64,000 nucleotides of DNA from Microtetraspora fusca (lineage in GTDB: Bacteria > Actinomycetota > Actinomycetes > Streptosporangiales > Streptosporangiaceae). Each line of letters opens with the position of its first letter. Within the stretch, counting starts at the first letter, position 1. Made by a program: the position numbers and the translations under genes. The notes under the pieces were generated by a model, which was given only the letters and a program-made list of their open reading frames with translations, ran no database searches and was not told the DNA's origin. Below, piece after piece: positions 1 through 10,156 of the stretch. The stretch covers positions 61,870 through 125,869 of the forward strand of contig NZ_BBYK01000050.1 of assembly GCF_001570365.1 (NCBI RefSeq), read 5' to 3'.

Positions 1-423
1 GACGGATGGCGGGTCCGCGACCCGGCGCGGATCGCCGAACGGCTGCACCGCACTGTGGTGTCCGGCCTGCTGGAACCGCTCGCCGCCGCGTTCCAGAGGG
101 TCGTGAAGATCGCGCCCGGCCTGCTGTGGGGCAATGCGGCCTCCGCGCTGGGCGGAAGCGTCCGCACCCTCGCCCGCGTACGCCCCGAACTCACCGAAGC
201 GGCCGTCGCGCTGGGCCGCGAGCTGCTGGCCCTCGGCCCGCTGCGCGACACCGGAGAGCTGGCGGAGCCGGAGCCCGGCCATCCCTTCTTCGTCCGCCGC
301 AGTTGCTGCCTGTACTACCGCCTGCCCGGCGGCGGCAAGTGCGGCGACTGCGCCCTGACCGACCCCGACACCCGCCACGCGCAGTGGGCGCGTGCCGTAC
401 GAGAAACTCAAGGAGCCCGATGA
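1..423 (+). CDS. FhuF-like (2Fe-2S) ferric-siderophore reductase, 3' part
   Basis: The frame is open from base 1, so the gene starts outside the window; 140 residues are visible. The C-terminus carries Cys-Cys-x10-Cys-x2-Cys (CCLYYRLPGGGKCGDC), the [2Fe-2S] signature of FhuF-type siderophore-iron reductases, which reduce Fe(III)-siderophores in the cytoplasm. The preceding helical region (LLWGNAASALGG) also fits that family. The stop overlaps the next start by 4 bases (ATGA), so the two are co-translated with the ferredoxin-like gene further on. The family call is firm. The substrate, and whether it reduces siderophore iron or serves another Fe-S task, is inferred. Confidence 0.8.
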   Translation, partial: DGWRVRDPARIAERLHRTVVSGLLEPLAAAFQRVVKIAPGLLWGNAASALGGSVRTLARVRPELTEAAVALGRELLALGPLRDTGELAEPEPGHPFFVRRSCCLYYRLPGGGKCGDCALTDPDTRHAQWARAVRETQGAR

Positions 424-968
424 GCCACACCGTCGTCGAGGAACAGGGCAACGGCACCCTGCACGTGTGGGCGCTGCCCACCGACGAGCAGACCCTGCTG
501 TCCCTGGTGAAGGACATCTTCGAGAAGTACTGGGACCACATCTGGTTCGGCGTGCTCGTCCAGGGCGCCGCCTGGGAGGTGGCCGCGCCCAACGCGCCCG
601 AGCGGATCAGCATGTACGACGGTTACGTCACCGTCGACTTCGGCCGCTGGCACTTCCACCTGTGCATCGGCGAGCACACCGCGAGCGGCCCCGAACTCGG
701 CCGGATCCGCCGCTGCTCCCGCGCCGAGATGTACCGCCGTATCGGTGCCGACGGCAGTCCGACCTCCTGGGGGGTGCGCCTGTTCAACGGCAGAGACGAG
801 CAGATGATGACCGTGATGCTGCCCAACCCGTTCCTCACCGACCGCCAGCAGGTCCTCGATTCACCGGACTTCGGCCGACTGGCCGCGTGGGACGAGTTGC
901 GCGCCACCTACCTCGGGCTGGAGCCGGACCCGCTGGACCGCACCGGCAAGGGGTTCGCCCACGGATGA
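420..968 (+). CDS. conserved protein of unknown function in Fe-S operon
   Basis: 182 residues, starting at an ATG that overlaps the FhuF-like stop and ending in a 4-base overlap with the next gene. It is soluble and acidic, with a Trp/His-rich centre (FGRWHFHLCIGEH near residue 75) and no signal peptide or membrane segment. I do not recognise the family with confidence. Its position between a [2Fe-2S] reductase-like protein and a thioredoxin-like ferredoxin, with tight overlaps on both sides, suggests a partner in the same redox or metal pathway. The His/Cys pair in HFHLCIGEH could bind metal, but that is a guess. Confidence 0.75.
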   Translation: MSHTVVEEQGNGTLHVWALPTDEQTLLSLVKDIFEKYWDHIWFGVLVQGAAWEVAAPNAPERISMYDGYVTVDFGRWHFHLCIGEHTASGPELGRIRRCSRAEMYRRIGADGSPTSWGVRLFNGRDEQMMTVMLPNPFLTDRQQVLDSPDFGRLAAWDELRATYLGLEPDPLDRTGKGFAHG

Positions 969-1324
969 CCGGGATCGTCGTCTGCCGCGGCTGCTGCTGC
1001 GGCAGCAGCCGCAAGGTCCCGCGGCTCGACCACGACGAGCAGGTGCGCAGGCTGGCGCAGGTCGCCGACGTCCGCGTCACCGACTGCCTGGACGTGTGCG
1101 AGCAGGCCAACGTCGTCGTGGTGCGGCCCTCGCCCGCCGGGCGGGCGGCGGGTGGCCGCCCGGTCTGGCTCGCCCTGGTCAACCAGCCGGAGGCGGCCGA
1201 CGACATCGCGGAGTGGATCCGCGCGGGCGGCCCGGGACTGGCCGAGCTGCCCGCGGTTCTCGGCCTTTACGTGTTCGAGGGGCCCCGGTCGGCACGCCGC
1301 CCGGGTCGTCCCCGTCAGCAGTAG
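965..1324 (+). CDS. thioredoxin-like (2Fe-2S) ferredoxin domain protein
   Basis: 119 residues. Cysteines at 7, 10, 11 and 12 (CRGCCCGSS) and at 41 and 45 (DCLDVCEQAN) follow the spacing of thioredoxin-fold [2Fe-2S] ferredoxins, where two N-terminal and two later cysteines bind the cluster. The hydrophobic strand after the second pair (VVVV) fits that fold. It probably passes electrons to or from the upstream FhuF-like protein, with which it is translationally coupled. The four extra or adjacent cysteines near the start are more than the fold needs. A strong hairpin follows the stop. Confidence 0.75.
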   Translation: MTGIVVCRGCCCGSSRKVPRLDHDEQVRRLAQVADVRVTDCLDVCEQANVVVVRPSPAGRAAGGRPVWLALVNQPEAADDIAEWIRAGGPGLAELPAVLGLYVFEGPRSARRPGRPRQQ

Positions 1325-1354
1325 GGAAGTGCTCGCCCTTCCCCGCTGAGCAGC

Positions 1355-1397
1355 GGCCGGGGGATGCGCCGCGTATCCGGGCGTGCATCCCCCGGCC
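1355..1397 (+). terminator. 13-bp hairpin after the Fe-S operon
   Basis: GGCCGGGGGATGC (1355-1367) and GCATCCCCCGGCC (1385-1397) are perfect reverse complements with a 17-base loop. It lies 30 bases past the last gene of the operon and before a convergent gene. There is no T-tract, as is usual in actinomycetes. It probably serves both strands. Confidence 0.65.
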
Positions 1398-1532
1398 AGC
1401 GAGCCGTAGCTGCCCGGCAGTCAGTTCGCGGCACCTTCATGCTTCCTTGATCGCACGGCCGCACTGGACGCTCCACCCGTTTCTGACCAGTTGAAGTGTT
1501 CCGATTGGGTGCGGGGCCCTTGGTGTCGGTGG

Positions 1533-2138
1533 TCAGGAAGGCTGCGTGGAGGTGAACCCCAGGGCCTGGATCACGGCGTCGATCGCGGTGGCCAGTCGTG
1601 CGAGGTCATGGCCCGCGCGTTCCCGTACCCGCAGCCCGAGCACCGTGGTGAACAGCAGTTCCACGGCGGCGTCGATGTCGAGGTCGATGGGCAGTTCGCC
1701 ACTGTGGCGGCCCTCGTGCAACAACGATCGCAGTGCCTGCCGGGTGACCTCGAAGGCGGCCTCGGTCCGCTGGGAGACCTGGGCGTCGGTGGTGCCGAGT
1801 TCGGTGGCGGTGTTGACCACGAAGCAGCCCCGAGCGGACTCGCCGTCGGACGGGCAGGAGACCAACCACAGCATCCAGTCCCGCAGTACTTGGCGGACCG
1901 GACGGCCGGCGGCGTCCAACCGCTGCTCGGCCTCAGCGGACTCGGTGGCCCGGTAGTGGTCGAGCGCACGCAGGAACAGCGTGTGCTTGTCAGTGAACGT
2001 TCGGTACAGACTGCTGGAAGTGAGTTTGAGTTCGGCACCCAAATCCCGCACCGAAGTGGCGTTGTAACCGCGGCGCCAGAACAGATCGGTCGCCCTGGTG
2101 ACCGCGTTCTGCTCGTCGAACTGTCGAGGCCGTGCCAT
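1533..2138 (-). CDS. TetR/AcrR family repressor of the adjacent MFS gene
   Basis: 201 residues. The N-terminal helix-turn-helix (ATDLFWRRGYNATSVRDLGA, then SSLYRTFTDKHTLF) is typical of TetR proteins. The C-terminal half is the variable ligand domain, with a single Cys in ARGCFVVNTATELG, the pattern of the common actinobacterial TetR_C subgroup. ATG at 2138 is chosen because MARPRQFDE is a standard TetR start. The gene diverges from an MFS exporter across 97 bases that contain two related palindromes, so it very likely represses both genes and is released by the exporter's substrate. Confidence 0.9.
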   Translation of the reverse strand: MARPRQFDEQNAVTRATDLFWRRGYNATSVRDLGAELKLTSSSLYRTFTDKHTLFLRALDHYRATESAEAEQRLDAAGRPVRQVLRDWMLWLVSCPSDGESARGCFVVNTATELGTTDAQVSQRTEAAFEVTRQALRSLLHEGRHSGELPIDLDIDAAVELLFTTVLGLRVRERAGHDLARLATAIDAVIQALGFTSTQPS

Positions 2139-2161
2139 GCCCCTCACTCTACCGAACTTGT

Positions 2162-2213
2162 GGAGCGATCGTTCCCATACTACGGTTCGCCAATGTATGG
2201 GAGCGATCGCTCC
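2162..2213. promoter_or_regulatory. paired palindromic operator between tetR and MFS gene
   Basis: GGAGCGATCGTTCCCATAC (2162-2180) is repeated in inverse orientation at 2195-2213 with one mismatch, across a 14-base spacer. The right arm contains a perfect 16-base palindrome, GGGAGCGATCGCTCCC (2199-2214). The left arm carries a near-perfect copy of the same core. Two nested dyads in a divergent intergenic region are what a TetR dimer, or a pair of dimers, would bind. Confidence 0.8.
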
Positions 2214-2235
2214 CGAATAAGTGGAGGAGGTATCG

Positions 2236-3438
2236 GTGACGACCACAGAACAGACCACCGCCCAGGCGACCGACCAACAGGCCCCACAGAGGAGTCGCTG
2301 GCCGGCGGTCACCGCAGTGGCCTTGGGAACATTCCTGCTGGTCACCGCCGAGCAACTGCCGATCGGGCTGCTGACCGCCGTGGGATCGGCGCTGTCGGTC
2401 TCCGAAGGGACGGCCGGGCTGATGGTGACGGTGCCCAGCCTGGTCGCCGCGGTCGCGGCACCGCTGGTTCCGGTGCTCGTCGGCGGATTGGACCGGCGGC
2501 TGCTGCTGCTCGGCTTGATGGGGGTGATGACGCTCGCCAACGTGGCCTCGGCCCTGGCACCGAGTTTCGCCGTTCTGGTGTCCTCCCGGGTGCTGGTCGG
2601 GGTGGCGATCGGAGGCTTCTGGGCCGTCGCCAGCGGCCTGGCCGTGCGACTCGTGCCCACCGCGAACGTGCCACGGGCCACCGCGATCATCTTCGGTGGC
2701 GTCGGAGCCGCGAACGTGTTCGGTGTCCCGCTCGGCACGCTGCTCGGCGAGTTCTCCGGCTGGCGCATCGCGTTCGCCACGCTGAGCGCCCTGGCGCTCG
2801 TCGCGCTGCTCGCTCTTCTGGCCGTACTGCCGCCGTTGGCCGCCTCCCAGCCCGTCCGTCCGCGGCTGCTGGCCGAACAGTTCCGCAACCCGGGTGTACG
2901 CGTCGGCATCCTTGCGACATTCCTCATCGTGACCGGCCACTTCTCGGCCTACACCTTCGTGAGCCCGGCGCTGCAGAAGCTGTCGGGGATCGACGAACGA
3001 CTGGTCGGCCCGTTGCTGTTCGGATTCGGCTTGGCGGGCGTGGTCGGCAACTTCGTCGCCGGCGCCGCGCTGGCGCGCCATGCACACCGGACCGTGCTGG
3101 TCATCACCGTGACCCTGGCGGCCGTGATGCCGCTCTACGTGGTGCTGGGCCGAGGACCGATCAGCGGGGCCGCGCTGTTGATCGCCTGGGGTCTGGCCTT
3201 CGGCGGCGTGTCGGTCAGCCTGCAGACATGGATGATCAAGGCCGCGCCACAGACCGTGGAAGCGGTCTCCTCCCTGTGGGTGGCGGTTTTCAACCTGTCG
3301 ATCGGCCTCGGCGCACTGGCCGGCGGCGTCATCGTGGACTTGCTCACCCTCCAGGCCGTTCTGTGGCTCGGCGGCGTCTGCGCCCTGGCAGCCGCACTCG
3401 CGGTCTGGAGTGCACGCGCCAACAAGAACCTGCGATGA
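2236..3438 (+). CDS. MFS transporter, DHA1-type drug efflux
   Basis: 400 residues with about 12 membrane segments. After a short Thr/Gln-rich cytoplasmic start it shows the usual MFS pattern, including a charged loop after TM2 (GGLDRRLLLLGL) and a TM4-5 glycine-rich segment (SSRVLVGVAIGGFWAVASGL). This resembles DHA1 efflux pumps of the PbuE/CmlR/AraJ type. The start is GTG at 2236, because GGAGGAGG at 2223-2230 is correctly spaced for it; the earlier GTG at 2221 overlaps that ribosome binding site. The substrate is unknown. The divergent TetR gene is its likely regulator. Confidence 0.88.
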   Translation: MTTTEQTTAQATDQQAPQRSRWPAVTAVALGTFLLVTAEQLPIGLLTAVGSALSVSEGTAGLMVTVPSLVAAVAAPLVPVLVGGLDRRLLLLGLMGVMTLANVASALAPSFAVLVSSRVLVGVAIGGFWAVASGLAVRLVPTANVPRATAIIFGGVGAANVFGVPLGTLLGEFSGWRIAFATLSALALVALLALLAVLPPLAASQPVRPRLLAEQFRNPGVRVGILATFLIVTGHFSAYTFVSPALQKLSGIDERLVGPLLFGFGLAGVVGNFVAGAALARHAHRTVLVITVTLAAVMPLYVVLGRGPISGAALLIAWGLAFGGVSVSLQTWMIKAAPQTVEAVSSLWVAVFNLSIGLGALAGGVIVDLLTLQAVLWLGGVCALAAALAVWSARANKNLR

Positions 3439-3484
3439 CCAAGATCCCCGTCCCACCCCCGAGGCTCGACTTCAACGTGACCTG

Positions 3485-3592
3485 ACCACACAGAAGCTCG
3501 GGCGGCGCACCGTCGAACTCCGGGTGACCAAGCGGCTCGGACCGGCCCGTATCGCGGCCGGCCTCGGCATCCGCCGTGCTGGGCAAGGAGCT
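3485..3592 (+). pseudogene. IS481-like transposase remnant
   Basis: A short stretch just past the MFS gene translates to VELRVTKRLGPARIAAGLGI. This matches the conserved region linking the helix-turn-helix to the catalytic core of IS481-family transposases (typically ELR-x2-RLGPARI-x3-LG). The rest of the transposase is absent and the frame soon stops. The remaining bases to 3706 hold nothing I recognise. The family call rests on this one motif. Confidence 0.4.
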
Positions 3593-3706
3593 TGACTACA
3601 CCCGCCACATTGCCGGTCGGCGTCGCCCTCGTCCTGCGCCGGCCGGTCCTGGCCGTTCGACCACGGTGAGCCCGCCTGCCGGTTCCGATCTCCCGGTCCG
3701 AACGGA

Positions 3707-4711
3707 TCAGCCGACCGCCGCCGCGCCTCCCTTTTCGGGCGCGGCGGCGGTCGCGCGGAGGGCGCGGGCGGCGATCGTGCGCAGGTGAGCCCGCAGTTCG
3801 GGCGGCTCGTGCACCTGGAACTCGCAGCCCAGCAGGAGCAGCCGGGACGCCAGCCACTCCAGGGTGTCGGCGCGTCCCCGCAGGCGGCAGCTCTCCTCGT
3901 CGATCGGCTGGACCTCGCCCGGGGCGGCGCCGAGCCGCTCCGCCGCCTCTGCGGCGGGAAGGCGCACCGTGGCGAGAACCTCGTAGGTGGGAGCGAGCGA
4001 GTACATCCTGCCGGTGACGAAGGCGGCCGCGTCTCCACCGGGCGGCTCCCGCGGCGGGACCCGTACGCCGATCGGCCGGACGTCGGTCATCCGGTCGACG
4101 CGGAAGATCCTCCAGTCCTCCCGCTCGTTGTCGTACGCCAGCAGGTACCAGCGGCGCCCGGCCAGCACCAGACGGTGCGGCTCGACCAGCCGACGGGTCT
4201 CGCCGCCGTCCCTCGTCCGGTAGGCGAACCGCAGGCGTTCGGAGGCGGCGGCGGCTCCGGCGGTCACGGCGAGGACGCTCGGGTCGGCGCGGGGGCCGTT
4301 CCCGGTCAGCATCGCCACCGTGGCGGCCCGGAAGGCGCCGACCCGGTGCCGCAGCCGGGACGGCAGCACCTGCTCCAGTTTGGCCAAGGCGCTCAGGGAC
4401 GCCTCCTCGATGCCGTTCACCGGGTTGCCGGCCACCGTGCTGAGGCCGACGGCGATGGCCACCGCCTCCTCGTCGTCCAGCAGGAGCGGCGGCATCGCCG
4501 TGCCGGCGGCGAGCCGATAGCCCCCCGCGGCCCCCATGGTCGCCTCCACCGGGTACCCCAGCTCGCGCAGGCGGTCGACGTCGCGGCGGACGGTGCGGGG
4601 ACTGACCCCCAGCCGCTCCGCGAGCTCGCTGCCGGGCCATTCCCGAGGGGTCTGCAGGAGCGACAGCAGGGTGAGCAGCCGGGCCGAGGGATCGTTCATG
4701 GCGTCCATCAT
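3707..4711 (-). CDS. WYL-domain transcriptional regulator (YafY type)
   Basis: 334 residues. An N-terminal HTH_11 winged helix (SELAERLGVSPRTVRRDVDR, residues about 28-47) is followed by a WYL domain with RRWYLLAYDNEREDWRIFRV near residue 190 and a C-terminal WYL extension. The WYL fold senses small ligands or nucleic acids in many regulators. ATG codons at 4711, 4708 and 4699 are all possible; MNDPSARLLTLL at 4699 is the most family-like. The gene diverges from an epoxide hydrolase over an 85-base gap, so that hydrolase is its likely target. A Gly-rich C-terminal tail (EKGGAAAVG) is probably disordered. Confidence 0.88.
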   Translation of the reverse strand: MMDAMNDPSARLLTLLSLLQTPREWPGSELAERLGVSPRTVRRDVDRLRELGYPVEATMGAAGGYRLAAGTAMPPLLLDDEEAVAIAVGLSTVAGNPVNGIEEASLSALAKLEQVLPSRLRHRVGAFRAATVAMLTGNGPRADPSVLAVTAGAAAASERLRFAYRTRDGGETRRLVEPHRLVLAGRRWYLLAYDNEREDWRIFRVDRMTDVRPIGVRVPPREPPGGDAAAFVTGRMYSLAPTYEVLATVRLPAAEAAERLGAAPGEVQPIDEESCRLRGRADTLEWLASRLLLLGCEFQVHEPPELRAHLRTIAARALRATAAAPEKGGAAAVG

Positions 4712-4796
4712 GCCCCGCTATATAGGCCGCGATCTGACCTACATGGCCCCTACGGTCGGTGACGTACGCATGAGCTCCCGAGGAGAACAAGCAGCC

Positions 4797-5930
4797 ATGA
4801 CCGATGACATCCGCTCTTTCCGCATCGACGTCCCCCAGAGCGACCTGGACGACCTGCGTGACCGCCTGGCCCGTACCCGGTGGACCCGGCAGCTTCCCGG
4901 CGAGGGGCGGAGCCGCGGCGTGCCCGTCGCCCGCTTGAAGGAGCTGGCCGACTACTGGCGCGACGGCTACGACTGGCGCCGCCACGAGGCGCGCCTGAAC
5001 GAGTTTCCCCAGTTCATGGTCGAGATCGAGGGGCAGGACATCCACTTCCTGCATGTGCGGTCGCCGGAGCCCGACGCCCTGCCGCTCATCCTCACGCATG
5101 GGTGGCCGAACTCCTTCGTCGAGTTCGCCCACCTCGTGGACCGCCTCACCGACCCCCGTTCGCACGGCGGCCACCCGTCCCAGGCGTTCCACGTCGTGGT
5201 CCCTTCGCTGCCCGGTTTCGGGTTCTCCGCGCCGCCGCGGGAAACCGGCTGGAACGCCGCTCGCGTGGCGCGGATCTGGGCCGAGTTGATGCGCCGCCTC
5301 GGCTACGACCGCTACGGCGCCGAAGGAGGAGACTTCGGCGCGTACGTCGCCCCCGAGCTGGCCAAGGCGGCCCCCCAGCACATGGTCGGCGTCTACGTCA
5401 TCAGCGGGCTCGGGTTCCCCACCGAGGACGACGTCCCCGGTATGACGCCGGAGGAACTCGCCCAGTACGAAGCGATCCAGCAGTGGGCGGGCGGCAGCAA
5501 CGTCGACCATCACGCGTTGCTCCGCACGGCGCCCCAGACGTTCGCGTACGGGTGGCACGACTCCCCGGTCGCCGCACTGGCCTGGATGATGCAGAAGTTC
5601 GAGGACTTCAACACGGCCGAGCAGCCGGCGGACGAGCTGATCGACCGCGACCTGATCCTCTCCAACGCGAGCCTGTACTGGTTCACCGGGACGTTCGGTT
5701 CGTCGTCGTGGCCCTACTACGACAGCACCGGCTTCGGTTGGCCGGAGGGCCAGAAGGCCGTACCGACCGGTGTGTACAGCGGACCGCCCGGATTGCGGCG
5801 GCTCGCCGAACGGCACAACACCGTCCTCCACTGGCCGCTGGACAACCCGGGCCGCCACCATTTCGTGGCCATGGAGAGGCCCGACGCGGTCGCCGCCGAC
5901 ATCCGCGCGTTCTTCGACAGGGTCCGCTGA
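4797..5930 (+). CDS. epoxide hydrolase (microsomal-type alpha/beta hydrolase)
   Basis: 377 residues. The N-terminal EHN domain (FRIDVPQSDLDDLRDRLART) precedes an alpha/beta-hydrolase core with oxyanion HGWPNS near residue 103. The nucleophile Asp lies in EGGDFGAYVAPELA near residue 180, where the family usually has GGDWG. The terminal His is in GRHHFVAMERP. Paired tyrosines of the lid (VYSGPP, SLYWFTG) also fit. The enzyme should hydrolyse epoxides to diols in the cytoplasm. ATG 4797 follows the site AGGAGAACAAGCAGCC. The divergent WYL gene probably controls it. The natural substrate is not visible. Confidence 0.9.
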   Translation: MTDDIRSFRIDVPQSDLDDLRDRLARTRWTRQLPGEGRSRGVPVARLKELADYWRDGYDWRRHEARLNEFPQFMVEIEGQDIHFLHVRSPEPDALPLILTHGWPNSFVEFAHLVDRLTDPRSHGGHPSQAFHVVVPSLPGFGFSAPPRETGWNAARVARIWAELMRRLGYDRYGAEGGDFGAYVAPELAKAAPQHMVGVYVISGLGFPTEDDVPGMTPEELAQYEAIQQWAGGSNVDHHALLRTAPQTFAYGWHDSPVAALAWMMQKFEDFNTAEQPADELIDRDLILSNASLYWFTGTFGSSSWPYYDSTGFGWPEGQKAVPTGVYSGPPGLRRLAERHNTVLHWPLDNPGRHHFVAMERPDAVAADIRAFFDRVR

Positions 5931-7877
<1,947 letters not shown>

Positions 7878-8149
7878 TCTCGCCTGAGCCAACCGAAAAG
7901 GCCCGCGAGAAGGATGGGAACGGCCAGTAGCGACTGACCATCGGAAGGCTGGAAGCAGCATCTGCCGTGGTGCTCTGACGCCAGGGTCGGCCTGGGAGGA
8001 GGGTCAGCCTCCGAGTGACGACCGGAAGACGGCGGAAGAGCACCGCGGGGTGGATCGGCGCGCGTTTCCGGGCTTGAGCAGCGACCGAACGGCGCTGCCC
8101 CCGATCCCGACGGCGACCCGCGCGTACTGGCTGTGTCGCACACCGATCG

Positions 8150-9001
8150 CTAGCGGGGCGCCCCGTCGCGCTCGTTTCTTTGGGCGAGGCGCTGGAGTTG
8201 CCCTTCGTGCACGCCGGCCACCCACTCCCAGCCGTCCTTGGCCGATGGGCCGACCCGCGGGTCGCTGAGAGCACGGCCGTCACGCAAGGAGTGCAGGTAC
8301 GCCCGATCCTGGTCGATCCGTGCCTGTACCTGGTCGGATCCGCCGACCGACCCGTGGCCCGGGACGAAGACATTGACGTCGCCCGCCACGCCCTCGAGCA
8401 GCCGCAGAGCGGCGAGGTAGTCCTCGATCGGGTCCGCGATGTCGTTCAAGTCGAGCATCGGAATCAGGACATCAGAAAGCATGTCGCCGGCGACGAGAAC
8501 CCCGCGTTCCTCGATCAACAGCGCCGCGTGGCCCGGGGCATGCGCTTGATGCTCGATGATCCGGACTTGAGGGCCATCCCAAGGAATCTGCACAGTTTCG
8601 GCGGGCAGGCCGGTAATGAGGCCGAGTAGGTCCAGCGGTACCTGCCCGGCGATTTCCGTCTCGAGCAGGTGAGCGGCGATGCGGGCCTTCGCACCTGCGT
8701 CCGACAGCTGATCTCGGACAGTGGCCGCGCAGCGCGCCGTGCCGTAACGGGGCGCCTCGCCGAGCCGGGCGTGCCAGAGCAGGTGATCCCAATCCGGATG
8801 CGTAGAAAACCCTGCCACAACGGGCTGACCCAACTCGCGAAGGTCGTTCGCGAGGCAGTCGATCTCGGAGCCGGTCACCCCGGGGTCGATGAGCAACACA
8901 CCGGCCCGGCCCTGCACCACAACGGCGTTGCTCTGCACGAACTCGCTCTCGTGGACCAGCACACCCTCCGCGACCTGCCTCAGCACGAGCTCGCCTCCCA
9001 T
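8150..9001 (-). CDS. MBL-fold metallo-hydrolase
   Basis: 283 residues. The metallo-beta-lactamase core shows STHPDWDHLLWHARLG near residue 66, a variant of HxHxDH in which the second His is Asp. It also has HAPGHAALLIEERGVLVAGD near 154 and FVPGHGSVGG near 214. The missing second His removes one usual zinc ligand, although HPDWDH variants occur in this subgroup. The ATG at 9001 overlaps the end of the upstream reductase-like gene by 22 bases, so the two are translationally coupled. The substrate is unknown. It is downstream in the HxlR-divergent unit and may share that regulation. The 272 bases between rox and this gene's end hold no recognisable gene. Confidence 0.85.
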   Translation of the reverse strand: MGGELVLRQVAEGVLVHESEFVQSNAVVVQGRAGVLLIDPGVTGSEIDCLANDLRELGQPVVAGFSTHPDWDHLLWHARLGEAPRYGTARCAATVRDQLSDAGAKARIAAHLLETEIAGQVPLDLLGLITGLPAETVQIPWDGPQVRIIEHQAHAPGHAALLIEERGVLVAGDMLSDVLIPMLDLNDIADPIEDYLAALRLLEGVAGDVNVFVPGHGSVGGSDQVQARIDQDRAYLHSLRDGRALSDPRVGPSAKDGWEWVAGVHEGQLQRLAQRNERDGAPR

Positions 9002-9576
9002 GCATCCCGGATGGCGTAGCGATGCATCGTGACGCCCTGCTCGAACGATCGCTGCTCCAGCAGGTCGAGGTCGATCGGCAGGTCGTAATCGTCGAACAGC
9101 GGCCTGCCGAAGCCGAGTATGGCGGGATGGGTGAAGAGCAGCAGCTCGTCAAGCAGCCCAGCCCGGAGAAGCTGCGTCGCGATTGCCGCGCCGCCGACAC
9201 CGATGGTGCCGTCGGTCTCGGCCCGGAGCGCGGCGAGCTGCTCGATCGTATCGTCTCCGCCGATGATCCGGGTGTTGTGATCGGCACTGCGGCGGGTACG
9301 AGAGACAAGCACCTTGGGCTTTGCGGTCCAGATCTCGCCGTACTCACGCATGACATCTGGCAGCGACGCGTCCTCGCGCGCCCGCGGCCAGTACTCCTCC
9401 ATCGTCTCGTACATGACCCGGCCCTGGACCATCAGGGCGAGCGCCTGCGCCCGGGCATTGAACTCGCGGTGCAGTTCCTCGCCGATGCGCAGCCACTCGC
9501 CCGCGCCGTTGTCCCCCGGAACCTGCTCGATCCGCAGGTCGAGGGACACGTTCATCCAATATACGAAGTGGCCCAT
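8980..9576 (-). CDS. dihydrofolate-reductase-family protein (RibD C-terminal type)
   Basis: 198 residues. It belongs to the RibD_C/YwjB/YyaP group: MNVSLDLRIEQV at the start, RVMYETMEEYWP, the WTAKPKVLVSRT strand, GVGGAAIATQLLRAGLLDEL near residue 130, and THPAILGFGRPLF. These are NADPH-binding reductases of mostly unknown substrate. ATG 9576 (MGHFVYW) or 9579 is preceded by AGAGGAG. The gene diverges from an HxlR regulator across a 27-base symmetrical dyad and overlaps the metallo-hydrolase gene downstream, so all three form one regulated unit. Confidence 0.85.
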   Translation of the reverse strand: MGHFVYWMNVSLDLRIEQVPGDNGAGEWLRIGEELHREFNARAQALALMVQGRVMYETMEEYWPRAREDASLPDVMREYGEIWTAKPKVLVSRTRRSADHNTRIIGGDDTIEQLAALRAETDGTIGVGGAAIATQLLRAGLLDELLLFTHPAILGFGRPLFDDYDLPIDLDLLEQRSFEQGVTMHRYAIRDAWEASSC

Positions 9577-9592
9577 CATCTCCTCTTCCACT

Positions 9593-9619
9593 ATAGTGAT
9601 TGCATTCTGCAACTACTAT
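9593..9619. promoter_or_regulatory. 27-bp dyad, probable HxlR operator
   Basis: ATAGT-ga-TTGCA-ttc-TGCAA-ct-ACTAT. Two 5-base blocks on each side are perfect reverse complements about a 3-base centre. It sits between the divergent reductase-family and HxlR genes, in a small AT-rich island unlike the surrounding sequence. HxlR-type regulators bind such dyads as dimers and often autoregulate. Confidence 0.7.
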
Positions 9620-9651
9620 ATTGAGGACGAAATACCTGTCAAGGAGGAATC

Positions 9652-10155
9652 GTGGAACCACGGTCCGGGTGTCCGATCAACGCCGCCGTCGAGGTGCTCG
9701 GAGATCGCTGGTCGTTGCTCGTGCTTCGCGACGTCATCTTCGGCGACCGCCGCTACTTTCGGGCGCTGCTCACCGGGTCGATCGAGGGCATCGCTTCGAA
9801 CATCCTCGCCGACCGCCTCGTGCGGCTCGTCGAGGCAGGGATCCTCACCCGCGGCACCGCCGCGCGGGGGCAGCGCGCTCGCTACAGTCTCACCGAAACC
9901 GGTATCCAGACTCTTCCGATCATCTACGCCCTCGGCAACTGGGGCCTCGACTGGCGCCCGGGCAGCGACGAGCTCCGGAGCCGGCAGCAGCTCATGCGCG
10001 ATGAGGGGCCGGCGTTCATCGAGGAGCTCATGGACGAGCTTCGCGTCCGCCACCTCGGCGCCCCACCGAAGCCGCACGACGGTCCAGGCCCGTTCGAGCG
10101 CCTCGACGCCGCCTACGCCGCGGCCGGCGAGCAAGAACACGCCGATCAACGGTGA
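9652..10155 (+). CDS. HxlR family transcriptional regulator
   Basis: 167 residues. CPINAAVEVLGDRWSLLVLR at the N-terminus is the family signature, with the conserved redox-type Cys at residue 7. It is followed by a winged helix (LLTGSIEGIASNILADRLVR, LVEAGILTRG) and an extended C-terminal tail of about 50 residues. The start is GTG at 9652 after AAGGAGG. HxlR proteins often sense electrophiles or reactive carbonyls and control reductases, which fits the divergent reductase-family gene. Confidence 0.9.
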   Translation: MEPRSGCPINAAVEVLGDRWSLLVLRDVIFGDRRYFRALLTGSIEGIASNILADRLVRLVEAGILTRGTAARGQRARYSLTETGIQTLPIIYALGNWGLDWRPGSDELRSRQQLMRDEGPAFIEELMDELRVRHLGAPPKPHDGPGPFERLDAAYAAAGEQEHADQR

Positions 10156-10156
10156 C

